Shown: piece after piece, positions 24,831-34,626 of the stretch
Numbering within the stretch: the stretch's first letter is position 1
Layout: the number at the start of each line of letters is the position of its first letter
Origin: Glaciimonas sp.
Lineage (GTDB): Bacteria > Pseudomonadota > Gammaproteobacteria > Burkholderiales > Burkholderiaceae_D
NCBI GenBank assembly: GCA_012927625.1
Contig: JABBOV010000003.1
Coordinates: 310,001-374,000 of the forward strand
Direction: 5' to 3'
DNA: 64,000 nucleotides
Notes under the pieces: model-generated
Told to the model about the DNA's origin: nothing
The model's input: only the letters and a program-made list of their open reading frames with translations
The model's database searches: none
Position numbers and translations under genes: made by a program

Positions 24831-25894
24831 GTGCGCTGGCGTAGCAACGCCGCGGCCTCGCGAATCATCTTTTCGGTGGTTTCCCAGTCGATGCAGGCGT
24901 CGGTCACCGAGCAGCCGTACTTGAGCTGCGACAAATCATCGGGAATCGGCTGATTGCCGGCCACGATATTCGATTCGATCATCACGCCGACCAGCGATTT
25001 GCTGCCGTTACGCACTTGCTGCATGACATCAGCCATCACCAGCGGTTGCAGGGCCGGTTTCTTATAGCTGTTGGCATGCGAACAATCGACAACTATATTG
25101 GCTGGCAAGTCGGCCTTGGACAGTGCTTGCTCGGCCATCGCCACTGACACGGTATCGTAATTGGGCCGTCCATCGCCGCCGCGCAACACCACATGGCCGT
25201 GCCGATTGCCGTGGGTGCGCACGATCGCAACCCGGCCCTGGCCGTTGATCCCAAGGAAAGAATGCGAACGCGAAGCCGATAAAATGGCGTTGATGGCAAT
25301 GCTGATATCGCCATCGGTGCCGTTCTTGAAGCCGACCGGGGTCGACAGACCGGATGACATTTCGCGATGGGTTTGCGATTCGGTAGTGCGTGCGCCAATG
25401 GCGGTCCAGGCAATCAGGTCGCCCAGATATTGCGGCGAGATCGGGTCCAGCGCTTCGGTACCGGTCGGCAGACCGAGTTCGCACACATCGAGCAAGAACT
25501 GGCGCGCTTTTTTCATGCCTTGGTCGACGTGGAAGGAATCGTCCATGTCGGGGTCGTTGATGTAGCCTTTCCAGCCGGTGGTGGTGCGCGGTTTCTCGAA
25601 ATACACCCGCATCACCAGCAACAGAGTGTCGGCAACCTCATCTTGCAAGGCTTTCAGGCGGCGCGCGTAATCCAGTCCGGCCACCGGATCATGAATCGAA
25701 CAGGGGCCTACCACCACGAACATTCGCGGATCGCTACGCTCGAGAATATTGCGCAGTGCTTCCCTGCCGCGCATCACGCTGGCAGCAGCCAGATCGGTCA
25801 GCGGCAAGCGTGCATGCAACTCTTCCGGCGTAGGCATGGCATCAAAGGATGAAATGTTAATGTTTTCAAGATCAAGTGAGGAGGTGGCAGTCAT
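24827..25894 (-). CDS. 3-deoxy-7-phosphoheptulonate (DAHP) synthase, class I
   Basis: A 355-residue class I DAHP synthase, the size of E. coli AroF/G/H. It contains VVGPCSIHDPVAGLDYARRL, MRVYFEKPRTTTGWKG, GLPTGTEALDPISPQYLGDLIAW, and NIVVDCSHANSYKKPALQP with the metal ligands. It condenses phosphoenolpyruvate and erythrose-4-phosphate, the first step to chorismate and aromatic amino acids. Which amino acid feeds back on it cannot be decided by eye, so no suffix is given. It is followed with a 4-bp overlap by tag and lies divergent from the deacetylase gene. Confidence 0.94.
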   Translation of the reverse strand: MTATSSLDLENINISSFDAMPTPEELHARLPLTDLAAASVMRGREALRNILERSDPRMFVVVGPCSIHDPVAGLDYARRLKALQDEVADTLLLVMRVYFEKPRTTTGWKGYINDPDMDDSFHVDQGMKKARQFLLDVCELGLPTGTEALDPISPQYLGDLIAWTAIGARTTESQTHREMSSGLSTPVGFKNGTDGDISIAINAILSASRSHSFLGINGQGRVAIVRTHGNRHGHVVLRGGDGRPNYDTVSVAMAEQALSKADLPANIVVDCSHANSYKKPALQPLVMADVMQQVRNGSKSLVGVMIESNIVAGNQPIPDDLSQLKYGCSVTDACIDWETTEKMIREAAALLRQRT

Positions 25895-26279
25895 GCTGTT
25901 TTCTAATCAGGAGTGGGCAAGGAACGAATAATGGTGCGTCTGCAACCGAGAGGGTTGCTGGGCCAGGCATAGTGTAGCTGCTCTGGAATTTTACGTTACG
26001 AGCTCGTCGCGAAGTTAATTTTACCGGGGGTATAAACAAAAATGCATTCATTACCGCATTATTTAATTAACATTTTAAAAATACATATTAGAGTATGTTT
26101 TTAATAAAAAACCAACTGTTAATGTTCAGACGATAGCATCGGCAGCGCTGTATTCCGCGACGCAGCATTTTTGAAAGAAATCCGTGACTTGCGCCATATT
26201 AAGCCGGGCCTCAGATACAGTATCTACAATAGAAAAACGGAAAAACAACAACAATCCGATTAACAGACAGGAGACACGC
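25895..26279. other. Divergent promoter region between DAHP synthase and deacetylase genes
   Basis: 385 bp with no convincing gene. It is AT-rich at about 26030-26110. A possible degenerate copy of the dispersed repeat lies at 26016-26083 in reverse orientation (same order of a TATTTTT-type start, an AATAATGCGGTA core and an ATACCCCC block), but identity is low. A CAGGAGA ribosome-binding site at about 26268 serves the TTG start at 26280. Confidence 0.45.
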
Positions 26280-27206
26280 TTGCTGCCGGCTTATATTTCC
26301 CACCCAGATTGCATCAAGCATGACATGGGCGATCAAAACCCTGAATGCCCTGAACGTATAGGTGCAATCAGTGACCATTTATTAATCAAGGGCTTGCTCG
26401 ATTACATGATGCCGTACCAAGCGCCGCTGGCGACCGAACATCAACTGGCACAGGCCCATTCGACACTCTATATTCACGAGCTGGCAGCGCATGTGCCAGA
26501 CAGCGGATTTTACCGGGTCGATCCAGATACATGCATGAATCCGCACACGTATCAGGCGGCATTGCGCGCCGCCGGGGCGGCAGTACTGGCGACCGATCTG
26601 GTCATCAGCGGGGAGGCGCCAGTGGCCTTTTGCAACGTGCGTCCACCCGGGCATCATGCCGAACGCGCCGCGGCCAACGGTTTCTGTTTCTTCAACAACG
26701 TAGTGGTCGGCATGCGTCACGCGCTCAATGTGCACGGCTTGGAGCGGGTGGCGCTGGTGGATTTTGACGTACACCACGGCAACGGCAGCGAAGACATCCT
26801 GCACGACGACCCGCGCACGCTGATGTGCTCCACCTACGAGATTGGCCTCTATCCATTTTCAGGCGCAATCCCGCGCGGGCCGAACATGGTCAACGTCGGA
26901 CTGGCGACTCGTTCCGGCGGGCAAGCCTTTCGCGACGCGGTTGAAACCCACTGGATTCCGGCGCTGGATGCATTCCAGCCGCAGATATTATATATTTCGG
27001 CCGGATTCGACGGCCACCGCGAAGATGATATGGGCAACATCGGCCTGGTGGAGGCCGATTACGCCTGGGTCACGCAGCAACTGGTCGCAGTTGCCAAGCG
27101 CCACGCCCAGGGCCGCATCGTCTCCTGCCTGGAAGGCGGCTACGTACTGTCGCCGCTGGCGCGCAGCGTCGCTGCCCACGTCCGAGTACTGATTGGCGCC
27201 GATTAA
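26280..27206 (+). CDS. Histone deacetylase family protein (class II-type, AcuC/Apah-like)
   Basis: A 308-residue HDAC-fold hydrolase. It has NPECPERIGAI near the start, RPPGHHAERAAANGFCFFNNV with the tandem catalytic His, DFDVHHGNGSEDI with the zinc-binding Asp and His, and ISAGFDGHREDDMGNI with the second zinc Asp. The preferred start is the TTG at 26280 because CAGGAGA lies at correct spacing and the length then fits the family; the frame extends further upstream without a good site. Family members remove acyl groups from lysine or polyamines. The next gene, 24 bp on, encodes a GNAT fusion, so the pair may control protein acylation reversibly. Confidence 0.9.
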   Translation: MLPAYISHPDCIKHDMGDQNPECPERIGAISDHLLIKGLLDYMMPYQAPLATEHQLAQAHSTLYIHELAAHVPDSGFYRVDPDTCMNPHTYQAALRAAGAAVLATDLVISGEAPVAFCNVRPPGHHAERAAANGFCFFNNVVVGMRHALNVHGLERVALVDFDVHHGNGSEDILHDDPRTLMCSTYEIGLYPFSGAIPRGPNMVNVGLATRSGGQAFRDAVETHWIPALDAFQPQILYISAGFDGHREDDMGNIGLVEADYAWVTQQLVAVAKRHAQGRIVSCLEGGYVLSPLARSVAAHVRVLIGAD

Positions 27207-27230
27207 TTTTCTCTAAAGAACGCAAACCCT

Positions 27231-29909
27231 ATGGATATGTATCATCTGACGCCGCTGTTTTCCCCCCAATCGATTGTGGTATTCGCAGGCGATACCGAGG
27301 CTCCCGATACCCAGACTACGCACGCCAGGCTGCTGATACGGCAATTAAAAAGTGGCGGCTATGCGGGTCCGCTGACTTTTCTCGACATCAATATGCGCGG
27401 CACGCTGGCCGATCTGGCACAGGCACGAGCCGATCTGGCAATTATCGCGCTGCCCAGCGCACAATTGGCGGCGGCACTGGAAGTGGCCGGCCGGATCCAA
27501 TGCAAGGCTGCGCTGATCGTCTCCAGCGGGGTTGATGCCATACTGGCGGCCGAGTTGCACGCAATCGCGCACCTGCACGCCATACATTTGCTGGGGCCGA
27601 ACTGTCTGGGTTTCCAGCGTCCTAAATCCGGCATCAACGCCAGCGTACTAGGGGCGATGGCCAAGCCTGGATCGCTGTCGCTAGTGTCGCAATCGGGTGC
27701 GCTAACCGCATCGGTGCTGGACTGGGCCGATAAGAACGGTATCGGCTTCGCCTCAGTGGTTTCGCTCGGCGCCAACACTGCGGTCGATATCGCTCAAGTG
27801 CTGAATTACCTGGCGACCGACCGCGAAACCCTGAGCATCGTGGTGTATATGGAAGGCATCCGCGATGCGCGACGCTTCATGAGCGCGCTACGGGCGGCTG
27901 CCACTGCCAAACCGGTGATCGTGATGAAGTCGGGCCGCCAGCCGGCCGGTTCCCGAGCCGCCTTGACCCATTCCGGCGCGATTGTCGGCAGCGATGAAGT
28001 GTTCGATGCCGCCTTGCGGCGCGCCGGCGCAGTGCGGGTGCGCACTTTCGCCCAACTGTTTTCCGCTGCCAAATGTCTGGCCTCGCGCTACCAACCGGTC
28101 GGCCGGCGATTGGCCGTCATCACCAATGGCGGCGGCCCGGGCGTGCTGGCGGCCGACTGGGCCAGCGACCTGGGCCTGACGTTGAGTGCGCTCTCGGCCG
28201 ACGCCGCCAGTGCATTGCAATCACAGTTGCCGGCGCTAGCGACACTGCAAGGCTTGGTCGACCTGACGGAAGAAGCCGACGCCAGCCACTACCGGGCCGC
28301 GCTTAGCGCCTGCGCGGCCGATGGAACTATCGACGGCATTCTGGTGATTCTGTCGCCCAAGCCTGAACTCGATGTGAATGCCATCGCGCAAGCCCTGGCC
28401 GAATTGCAACCGGGCATCTGCAAGCCGCTGATCACCTGCTGGATGGGGGATGCGCAAGTGGCCGAAGCGCGCGGCATTCTGAGCGACGCCGGCATTCCGA
28501 CCTTTCGCACCCCGGAAGCAGCGGTAGATGCCTTCAACAACATCGCCTCGTTCTACCGCAACCAGCAATTGCTGCTGCAAACGCCGCCGCCACTGACGCA
28601 TCTGGCGCAACCCGATGTCGAAGGCGCCCGCATCCTGATTGAAAGCGTGCTGGCCGAACGCCGCAACGTCCTCACCGAAATGGAATCGAAGGCATTGCTG
28701 GCGGCCTTCCATATTCCGCTGACCAAGACGATTCTGGCCCGTTCGGCCACAGAAGCGATCCTGATTGCCAATCAACTGGGTTACCCGGTCGCACTGAAAA
28801 TCGACTCGCCCGACATTTCGCACAAATCCGATGTGCATGGTGTGGCGCTGAATGTATCCAATGCCGCATCGGTGCGCGATATCTGGCAGGACATGATGGC
28901 AACCGTCGCCCGCTTGCGGCCGGATGCCCATATCAACGGCGTGACAATCCAGAACATGTCGGGCAAACCGGAGGGCCGAGAACTGTATATCGGCGTGACC
29001 ACCGATATACCGTTCGGGCCGGTGATCTCTTTTGGCGCCGGCGGCACCATGATCGAACTGATCGCCGACCGCGCGGTGGAACTGCCGCCGCTGAACCAGT
29101 TCCTGGCCCAGCATCTGATTGACCGGGTGCGCTCGGCTGAGATGCTGGGCGCCTGGCGCGGTCTGCCAGGTGCCAACAGGGAGTCGCTGGAGCAGATCCT
29201 GCTACGGGTATCGGAAATGGTCTGCGCGCTACCGCAATTGCGAGAAATGGATATCAATCCGGTAATTGTCGACGCCGACGGTGCGCTGGTAGTCGATGCC
29301 CGTATCATCATCGATCAAGATTCACCCAGGGCGCATAAATATGGTCACCTGGCAATTCTGCCCTACCCATCCAATTACGAGCAAGAGTGGCCGATGCGTA
29401 GCGGCGGCAGATATACCGTGCGCCCGATCCGCCCTGACGATGCCGAGATGATCCAGACTTTCGTGCGTGAATTGTCGCCCAATAGCCGCTACATGCGGTT
29501 CATTTCTTCGATGCGCGAACTACCTTCACGGATGCTGGCACGCTACACGCTGATCGATTACGACCGCGAAATGGCACTCATAGCAGTACATCATGTCCGT
29601 GCTGCCGGCCCGGACGGCGGCATCAAGGAAACCCAGCAGATGATCGGCGTTTCACGCTACATCACCAACCCGGATTTGCGCAGTTGCGAATTTTCATTGG
29701 CGATTGCCGATGCATTCGGCGGTCAGGGTTTGGGTTCGCGCATGATGTTGTCGATCATGGATTTCGCTCGCAACAAGGGCTTGTCGCAAATCGAGGGTTT
29801 GGTGCTGAGTAAAAATGCGGCGATGCTGAAGCTCATGCACAGTCTGGGTTTCACGGTTAAACCTTACCCGGAAGACCCGGATCTGCGTTTGTGCACCAAA
29901 CTATTGTAA
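27231..29909 (+). CDS. ADP-forming acyl-CoA synthetase-like / GNAT fusion (Pat/YfiQ-type protein acetyltransferase)
   Basis: An 892-residue protein, close to E. coli PatZ (YfiQ, 886). Domains in order are a CoA-binding Rossmann domain (about 1-130), succinyl-CoA-synthetase-like flavodoxin domains (about 150-440, with LTHSGAIVGSDEVFDAALRRAG), an ATP-grasp domain (about 480-690, ALKIDSPDISHKSDVHGVALN, INPVIVDADGALVVDARI), and a C-terminal GNAT domain (about 730-892, RPIRPDDAEMIQTFVREL, GQGLGSRMMLSIMDFARNKG). PatZ-type proteins acetylate acyl-CoA synthetases and other targets from acetyl-CoA. Whether the ligase part is active is not decided here. Co-transcription with the deacetylase supports a reversible acylation role. 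Confidence 0.9.
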   Translation: MDMYHLTPLFSPQSIVVFAGDTEAPDTQTTHARLLIRQLKSGGYAGPLTFLDINMRGTLADLAQARADLAIIALPSAQLAAALEVAGRIQCKAALIVSSGVDAILAAELHAIAHLHAIHLLGPNCLGFQRPKSGINASVLGAMAKPGSLSLVSQSGALTASVLDWADKNGIGFASVVSLGANTAVDIAQVLNYLATDRETLSIVVYMEGIRDARRFMSALRAAATAKPVIVMKSGRQPAGSRAALTHSGAIVGSDEVFDAALRRAGAVRVRTFAQLFSAAKCLASRYQPVGRRLAVITNGGGPGVLAADWASDLGLTLSALSADAASALQSQLPALATLQGLVDLTEEADASHYRAALSACAADGTIDGILVILSPKPELDVNAIAQALAELQPGICKPLITCWMGDAQVAEARGILSDAGIPTFRTPEAAVDAFNNIASFYRNQQLLLQTPPPLTHLAQPDVEGARILIESVLAERRNVLTEMESKALLAAFHIPLTKTILARSATEAILIANQLGYPVALKIDSPDISHKSDVHGVALNVSNAASVRDIWQDMMATVARLRPDAHINGVTIQNMSGKPEGRELYIGVTTDIPFGPVISFGAGGTMIELIADRAVELPPLNQFLAQHLIDRVRSAEMLGAWRGLPGANRESLEQILLRVSEMVCALPQLREMDINPVIVDADGALVVDARIIIDQDSPRAHKYGHLAILPYPSNYEQEWPMRSGGRYTVRPIRPDDAEMIQTFVRELSPNSRYMRFISSMRELPSRMLARYTLIDYDREMALIAVHHVRAAGPDGGIKETQQMIGVSRYITNPDLRSCEFSLAIADAFGGQGLGSRMMLSIMDFARNKGLSQIEGLVLSKNAAMLKLMHSLGFTVKPYPEDPDLRLCTKLL

Positions 29910-29932
29910 AAGACTACAAGGCAAAATGGGGG

Positions 29933-30658
29933 TTAAAACCGTTCATACCCCAGCAAATAACGCCATTGGCCGACCGCCAAGCCGGCCAATGGCATGCGCC
30001 CAATACGAATGCGCCGCATAGCGTCCACTGTCAAGCCGACGGCCTTGCACATGTGAGCGATTTGACCGTCTTGTGGGCCTTTGACGGCGAAGCGCAACCG
30101 GCTTTCACTCTGCCAACTGACATTAATCGGTGCCAGCGGTCGGCCGTTGAAGTACAAACCATGATTGAGCAAGGCAAGCCCATTCGACACTAACTCACCA
30201 CTGACATCGACGATGAATTCCTGCTCTATTCTGGCTCCATCCTCAATCAATTTGCGCTTGATCCGCCAGTCTTGGGTGAACACCATTAACCCGCTGGACG
30301 ACGCATCCAAAGCATTCGTCAGACTCAAATTAATCAGATGCCGTTTCAAAAAACGCATATCGGAACGATCATCAACGATGTGATTTTCAGTGGTAATGTA
30401 GGCTGGCAGGGCCTGCTTTTCAACCTGAACTCCGATCCCAACCGGCTTATGCAGCAGAATCGTGACAGGCAATGCCGGGAACAGAGTGGCGCACGGCAGG
30501 CGCTCCACAATCTGTTGCGGTAGCACCCTGAAGCCGGATTCCTCGATCACCTGCCCATCTACCAGAATCCAGCCACCTTCAATATATTGCTCTGCCTCAC
30601 GCCGCGAACAGGGGACAATCTCGGCGACACGTTTGGCCAAGCGAACGGATTCTGTCAT
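29933..30658 (-). CDS. rluF: 23S rRNA pseudouridine synthase (RluF/RsuA family)
   Basis: A 241-residue RsuA-family enzyme. The N-terminal S4 RNA-binding domain reads LAKRVAEIVPCSRREAEQYIEGGWILVDG, and the catalytic domain carries LLHKPVGIGV and LTNALDASSSGLMVFTQD, where the Asp of LDASSSG takes the place of the catalytic Asp in the usual RLDxxTSGLL. The Arg of the common motif is replaced by Ala here, a notable variation. The S4 start and size match proteins annotated as RluF (U2604 of 23S rRNA), but RluE- or RsuA-like activity remains possible. Convergent with the acyltransferase gene, 23 bp apart. Confidence 0.82.
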   Translation of the reverse strand: MTESVRLAKRVAEIVPCSRREAEQYIEGGWILVDGQVIEESGFRVLPQQIVERLPCATLFPALPVTILLHKPVGIGVQVEKQALPAYITTENHIVDDRSDMRFLKRHLINLSLTNALDASSSGLMVFTQDWRIKRKLIEDGARIEQEFIVDVSGELVSNGLALLNHGLYFNGRPLAPINVSWQSESRLRFAVKGPQDGQIAHMCKAVGLTVDAMRRIRIGRMPLAGLAVGQWRYLLGYERF

Positions 30659-30757
30659 GGTAAAGATCGAATGAATTTGAATCGCGCATTGTAACCGCCG
30701 CCAGCGCGAGAACGCGTCAAACCAAGTTGAATCGCTTATGTCGCATCCATGTCGGGT

Positions 30758-30979
30758 TTATATCGATATGGCGGCAAGCAGACGATGCGCCAAGGCCTTG
30801 GCCTCATCCAGTGCTTCATTAGAAGAGCTAGAAACTGCTTCGACGTTATGTCGCACTTCAGTATGTCCAGCATTCGTCTGGCTCTTCAGCAGCACTGTGC
30901 CCTGAAATTGATCATGGCCCAAAATGATCACATCAACCTCAGCCTTGGAATTATTTTTTGTGTAACTAAGCAGCGTCAT
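30758..30979 (-). CDS. Small hypothetical protein (73 residues)
   Basis: A 73-residue frame starting MTLLSYTKNNSKAEVDVIIL. It has a near-ideal ribosome-binding site (AAGGAG with 7 bp spacing), which argues for a real gene. The sequence looks like a compact alpha-beta protein ending in an amphipathic helix (NEALDEAKALAHRLLAAISI). It has no signal peptide or membrane segment and I do not recognise a family. It sits alone between rluF (same strand, 99 bp) and a gene-poor stretch. Confidence 0.6.
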   Translation of the reverse strand: MTLLSYTKNNSKAEVDVIILGHDQFQGTVLLKSQTNAGHTEVRHNVEAVSSSSNEALDEAKALAHRLLAAISI

Positions 30980-31512
30980 GTTTCGCTCCTTGACGATCGG
31001 AATGCATGAAATAAACGATAAGGCGATACCGTTTGAACGTGTAATCCCTAGGTTGACCTGGCGCGGCTTGGATTATGATCCGGCACAGGCGGTTCACCCA
31101 AAGGCTCTGGTAGGCGATCCGGCAGCTCAGGCTCTTCTACGGGCTCGGGGGTCGGAGCCTGGTGATCACAAATTAGGCCACTGACATTCTTTCGCATTTT
31201 AAACATACATCCCTCGTCAATATGTTAACGCTCTGCTCTAGCATCGCCATCTAAATCGACATTGAAACCGCACACACATCACTACCATAGCCTCCGGTAG
31301 ATGCACGTTTCGGCACTCGGAACGCCTAAACTACCCAGACCGATTTACACACATCACTGTGATCGCTGTAATGCCAATCGGGATAGAGCCCCTAGCCGCC
31401 AAACGAACAATATCATTTTTTTGTACATTAATCGTGAACACGAAAGCAAAGCCCGCGCAGAGCAATACGACAAGCGAAGCTGGCAAAGTACACGATTAAT
31501 TTAAAGATGGAA
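30980..31512. other. Gene-poor stretch between the small protein and the lipoprotein gene
   Basis: About 530 bp. A 68-codon plus-strand frame (about 30978-31184) exists but has no ribosome-binding site or family features. I see no RNA gene, palindrome of note or mobile-element end here. Confidence 0.4.
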
Positions 31513-31992
31513 TCAATAACGATAGACGCGGTTGCCCTCGATGCGCACACGATTGCCAATACGCAAGTCGGCAATGCCATCTTGGTTTATGGTTTGATAG
31601 CCACCATTATTCAGGCGCACTCTGATCTGATACATATCGCGCGTCTGGGTTCGATTATTTTGTTCTATCTGGTTGCCAGCCATTGCACCTCCTACCAAGC
31701 CAGCTATCGTAGCAACCGTCCTACCAGTGCCTCCACCGACTTGATTCCCGAGCAGGCCACCCACTACGCCACCCGCCACGGCACCAACACCCACACCGCT
31801 ACCGCCGGCATTGGCTTGCACCATTTGAATTGAATCAATGACACCGAATTCACTATATTGGGGCTGAGAGGATTGTGCGCCAGCAGGATAATAAGGCTGC
31901 GAAACCGGCATCTGGTTATAAGGGCTGGCACAGCCACTTAGGACTACTGCTGCAATAACAAAAGTTGCGACGACCGTATAGTTTGTTTTCAT
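31513..31992 (-). CDS. Glycine-zipper 2TM outer-membrane lipoprotein (SlyB/Pcp-like)
   Basis: A 159-residue lipoprotein. The N-terminus MKTNYTVVATFVIAAVVLSGC ends in a lipobox with Cys21 as the lipidated residue (written here with the Cys included as the 21st residue only by position). A Tyr/Gln/Pro-rich linker follows, then the glycine zipper GGSGVGVGAVAGGVVGGLLG (residues about 85-104) and the second zipper helix around AGLVGGAMAGNQIEQN. The C-terminal domain reads YQIRVRLNNGGYQTI. The SlyB/Pcp family sits in the outer membrane and supports envelope integrity. It is a single-gene unit with its promoter in the 280-bp gap upstream. Confidence 0.9.
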   Translation of the reverse strand: MKTNYTVVATFVIAAVVLSGCASPYNQMPVSQPYYPAGAQSSQPQYSEFGVIDSIQMVQANAGGSGVGVGAVAGGVVGGLLGNQVGGGTGRTVATIAGLVGGAMAGNQIEQNNRTQTRDMYQIRVRLNNGGYQTINQDGIADLRIGNRVRIEGNRVYRY

Positions 31993-32121
31993 GATTTCTC
32001 CTGTTTATAGACCTCTTTTATATTAGACATCGAACCCGTAAAAGAAGCTATGCATAATGCGTAAGGACTGCAACAAATGGTAACAATTTTGGCCGCCAAT
32101 CTTGCAACGAAAAAAGCCGGA

Positions 32122-32156
32122 TAAAAAAAAGCCCGCGAACCTTTCGGCGCGGGCTA
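32122..32156 (-). terminator. Rho-independent terminator of prfC
   Basis: On the minus strand AGCCCGCG pairs with CGCGGGCT across a short loop and is followed by a run of eight T residues, about 115 bp after the prfC stop codon. Confidence 0.85.
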
Positions 32157-32272
32157 AATCCAATCCTTTTAAAGAGTTGGAGGAGACAAACTCATGATAT
32201 CGCAGTGCAACATATGTGTCTTCTCAAAATTTGTGATGTCGGATATTTCGAGTCAAAATAGCCGATTCTGGA

Positions 32273-33943
32273 TCAAGCAAGTTTTACTGCATGCTCCCGC
32301 GTTGCATGGAATGTCAATTGCGGCCAGCGTTCCTGGGTTAGCTTGAGATTAATGCCGGACGAAGCCAAATAAGCCAGATTTCCGGCAGCGTCATGAGCGA
32401 GATTATGTCCTGCAGATGATTTCTCAAAATCGGACAGCATCCGCTTGTCTTCCGCAGTCACCCAGCGCGCACTGCTGATACTGGTTCCTTCGAACACCGC
32501 ATCGACCCCATATTCATTTTTCAAGCGACTGGCAACCACTTCGAACTGCAACACGCCGACCGCACCCAAAATTAAATTACCGCCAAGAGTCGGCTTGAAG
32601 ACCTGAACCGCGCCTTCCTCGCCCAATTGCTGCAATCCTTTGTGTAATTGCTTTATCTTGAGTGGGTTCAGTATCCGTACGCTACGAAAAAAATCCGGTG
32701 CAAAATAGGGAATTCCAGTGAATTGCAGCAATTCACCTTCGGAAAAACTATCCCCAATCTGCATATTGCCGTGATTCGGCAAACCGATGATATCGCCAGC
32801 GTACGCTTCTTCCACCTGCTCCCGACTGGAAGCCATGAAAGTAACCACATTCGAGACTCTAATCTCTCGATTCAGGCGCAGATGCTTGATCTTCATGCCC
32901 CGCTCGAAGTGACCAGAACACACGCGTAAAAAAGCAATTCGGTCCCGGTGTGCCGGATCCATATTGGCTTGAATTTTGAAGACAAAGCCGGAGAACGGGA
33001 CTTCTGTCGGCACCACCGATCGCACGGTGGCATCTCGGGCCAGCGGTGCAGGCGCCCACTCCAGCAGCACATCAAGAATTTCGCGCACGCCAAAATTATT
33101 GATTGCGGAGCCAAAAAATACGGGGGTTTGCGTACCTGCGAGATATGCGTCAAGATCAAACGGATGTGAGGCCCCATGGACCAGTTCGACTTCCATCTTG
33201 AGTTGCTCTATCTCAAGCGGGAACATTTTTACCAAGCGAGGATTATTTATACCCTTGATGATGTCGAATTCCTGATCGGCACGTTCTGAGCCGGCAGCAA
33301 ACAGCCTGATCTCGTCGAGAATCAAGTGATACACACCCCGGAAAGTTTTACCCATGCCTATCGGCCAAGTAATTGGCGCGCACTGGATGTTGAGTACAGA
33401 CTCGACCTCGTCCAGTAATTCCAGAGGATCTCTGGTCTCACGGTCCATCTTATTCATGAAAGTCAGAATCGGCGTGTTGCGCATCCGGCAAACATTGAGA
33501 AGTTTGATGGTCTGCGCCTCAACACCCTTGGCAGCATCAATAACCATTAACGCTGAATCGACCGCAGTCAAAACACGATAAGTATCTTCAGAAAAATCCT
33601 GGTGGCCCGGAGTATCCAGAAGATTCACAACATGATCGCGATACTCGAACTGCATCACAGAACTGGCAACTGATATGCCGCGCTGTTTTTCAATCTCCAT
33701 CCAATCCGAAGTCGCGTGGCGACCGCTTTTTCTGGCTTTCACTGTGCCTGCAAGTTGAATCGCACCTGAAAATAACAACAATTTCTCAGTCAATGTGGTC
33801 TTGCCGGCATCTGGATGTGAAATGATGCCAAAAGTGCGACGGCGCATCACTTCATGCGCAATCTGTCCAGTGGACACCTGCCGGATCACAGGTACAGAGT
33901 TATCAATAGTTTCAGTGACTAAGGTATCGGTGGTGGTAGACAT
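32273..33943 (-). CDS. prfC: Peptide chain release factor 3
   Basis: A 556-residue translational GTPase, about 27 residues longer than E. coli RF3 (529) because of an N-terminal extension. The G1 motif lies in [19 protein letters not shown], followed by [14 protein letters not shown] (G2), [16 protein letters not shown] (G3) and [21 protein letters not shown] (G4), the last stretch being typical of RF3. It recycles RF1 and RF2 after peptide release and aids post-peptidyl-transfer quality control. It lies as a separate unit upstream of the translation cluster with its own terminator. The ATG at 33943 was kept; an internal start near MRRRTFGII would give the standard length. Confidence 0.95.
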   Translation of the reverse strand: MSTTTDTLVTETIDNSVPVIRQVSTGQIAHEVMRRRTFGIISHPDAGKTTLTEKLLLFSGAIQLAGTVKARKSGRHATSDWMEIEKQRGISVASSVMQFEYRDHVVNLLDTPGHQDFSEDTYRVLTAVDSALMVIDAAKGVEAQTIKLLNVCRMRNTPILTFMNKMDRETRDPLELLDEVESVLNIQCAPITWPIGMGKTFRGVYHLILDEIRLFAAGSERADQEFDIIKGINNPRLVKMFPLEIEQLKMEVELVHGASHPFDLDAYLAGTQTPVFFGSAINNFGVREILDVLLEWAPAPLARDATVRSVVPTEVPFSGFVFKIQANMDPAHRDRIAFLRVCSGHFERGMKIKHLRLNREIRVSNVVTFMASSREQVEEAYAGDIIGLPNHGNMQIGDSFSEGELLQFTGIPYFAPDFFRSVRILNPLKIKQLHKGLQQLGEEGAVQVFKPTLGGNLILGAVGVLQFEVVASRLKNEYGVDAVFEGTSISSARWVTAEDKRMLSDFEKSSAGHNLAHDAAGNLAYLASSGINLKLTQERWPQLTFHATREHAVKLA

Positions 33944-34202
33944 GGTGATGACCTGAAAGGCGTAAAGCTAGTAGCATTATTCATTCTTAATGCCTGAAAA
34001 ATTGTGCCAAACGCGTCAACCTCTGACGCCGTATCTGGCTACTCCTGTGATGCAAGAACAAACAGGTCAAGGTTATTGCGCTTAAATCAATCGCTATCGC
34101 GCTACCGCGAGACGACAATGAAAAATCTCTCATTTGTGGTCCGATGGAGTGTGCAGTTGAACAGGAAATCGCAATTTCCTAAATACGCGATCCGCTTGGC
34201 AG

Positions 34203-34610
34203 TTATACCTGCAAGAGAAACAGTATTTCCTTCAACTCGGTGCGGATACCAATTAGTTTCTCATTAAGCATCAAATTCAAATGAGCTTCGACACCGTCTG
34301 AATTTGCAACATTCTCGACTACAACCTCAACCTTTCGACCGCCCAGTTTATTGCGAGCACCATTGATGGTAAACCCCTGCTCGTACAATAACTCGCGTAT
34401 ATGCCGGATCAGCAAAACTTCGTGGTGCTGATAATAACGCCGGTTACCCCGGCGCTTGATAGGCTTCAACTGGGTAAATTCCTGCTCCCAGTAGCGCAAA
34501 ACATGCGGTTTAACACCACACAAATCACTGACTTCACCAATAGTGAAATATCGTTTCGCCGGAATTGGAGGCAAAACGACCAGCTCTTGCTTATTGACTC
34601 GATCATTCAT
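34203..34610 (-). CDS. MerR family transcriptional regulator (ihfA-linked)
   Basis: A 135-residue MerR-type protein with the helix-turn-helix RYFTIGEVSDLCGVKPHVLRYWEQEF and the wing RRGNRRYYQHHEVLLIRHIREL, followed by a short coiled tail. It corresponds to the MerR-like gene regularly found directly after ihfA in many proteobacteria. The start is ATG 34610; a TTG three bases upstream is less likely. It follows ihfA by 16 bp and ends the translation-related operon. Its target and signal are unknown, and it has no cysteine-rich metal-binding motif. Confidence 0.88.
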   Translation of the reverse strand: MNDRVNKQELVVLPPIPAKRYFTIGEVSDLCGVKPHVLRYWEQEFTQLKPIKRRGNRRYYQHHEVLLIRHIRELLYEQGFTINGARNKLGGRKVEVVVENVANSDGVEAHLNLMLNEKLIGIRTELKEILFLLQV

Positions 34611-34626
34611 CAATGAATCTCAGGCC

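Noticed and set aside
33944-34202. tRNA-Pro gene after the ihfA-linked merR gene, as found in other proteobacteria
   Set aside because: No cloverleaf or CCA-ended acceptor stem could be assembled in this gap on either strand.
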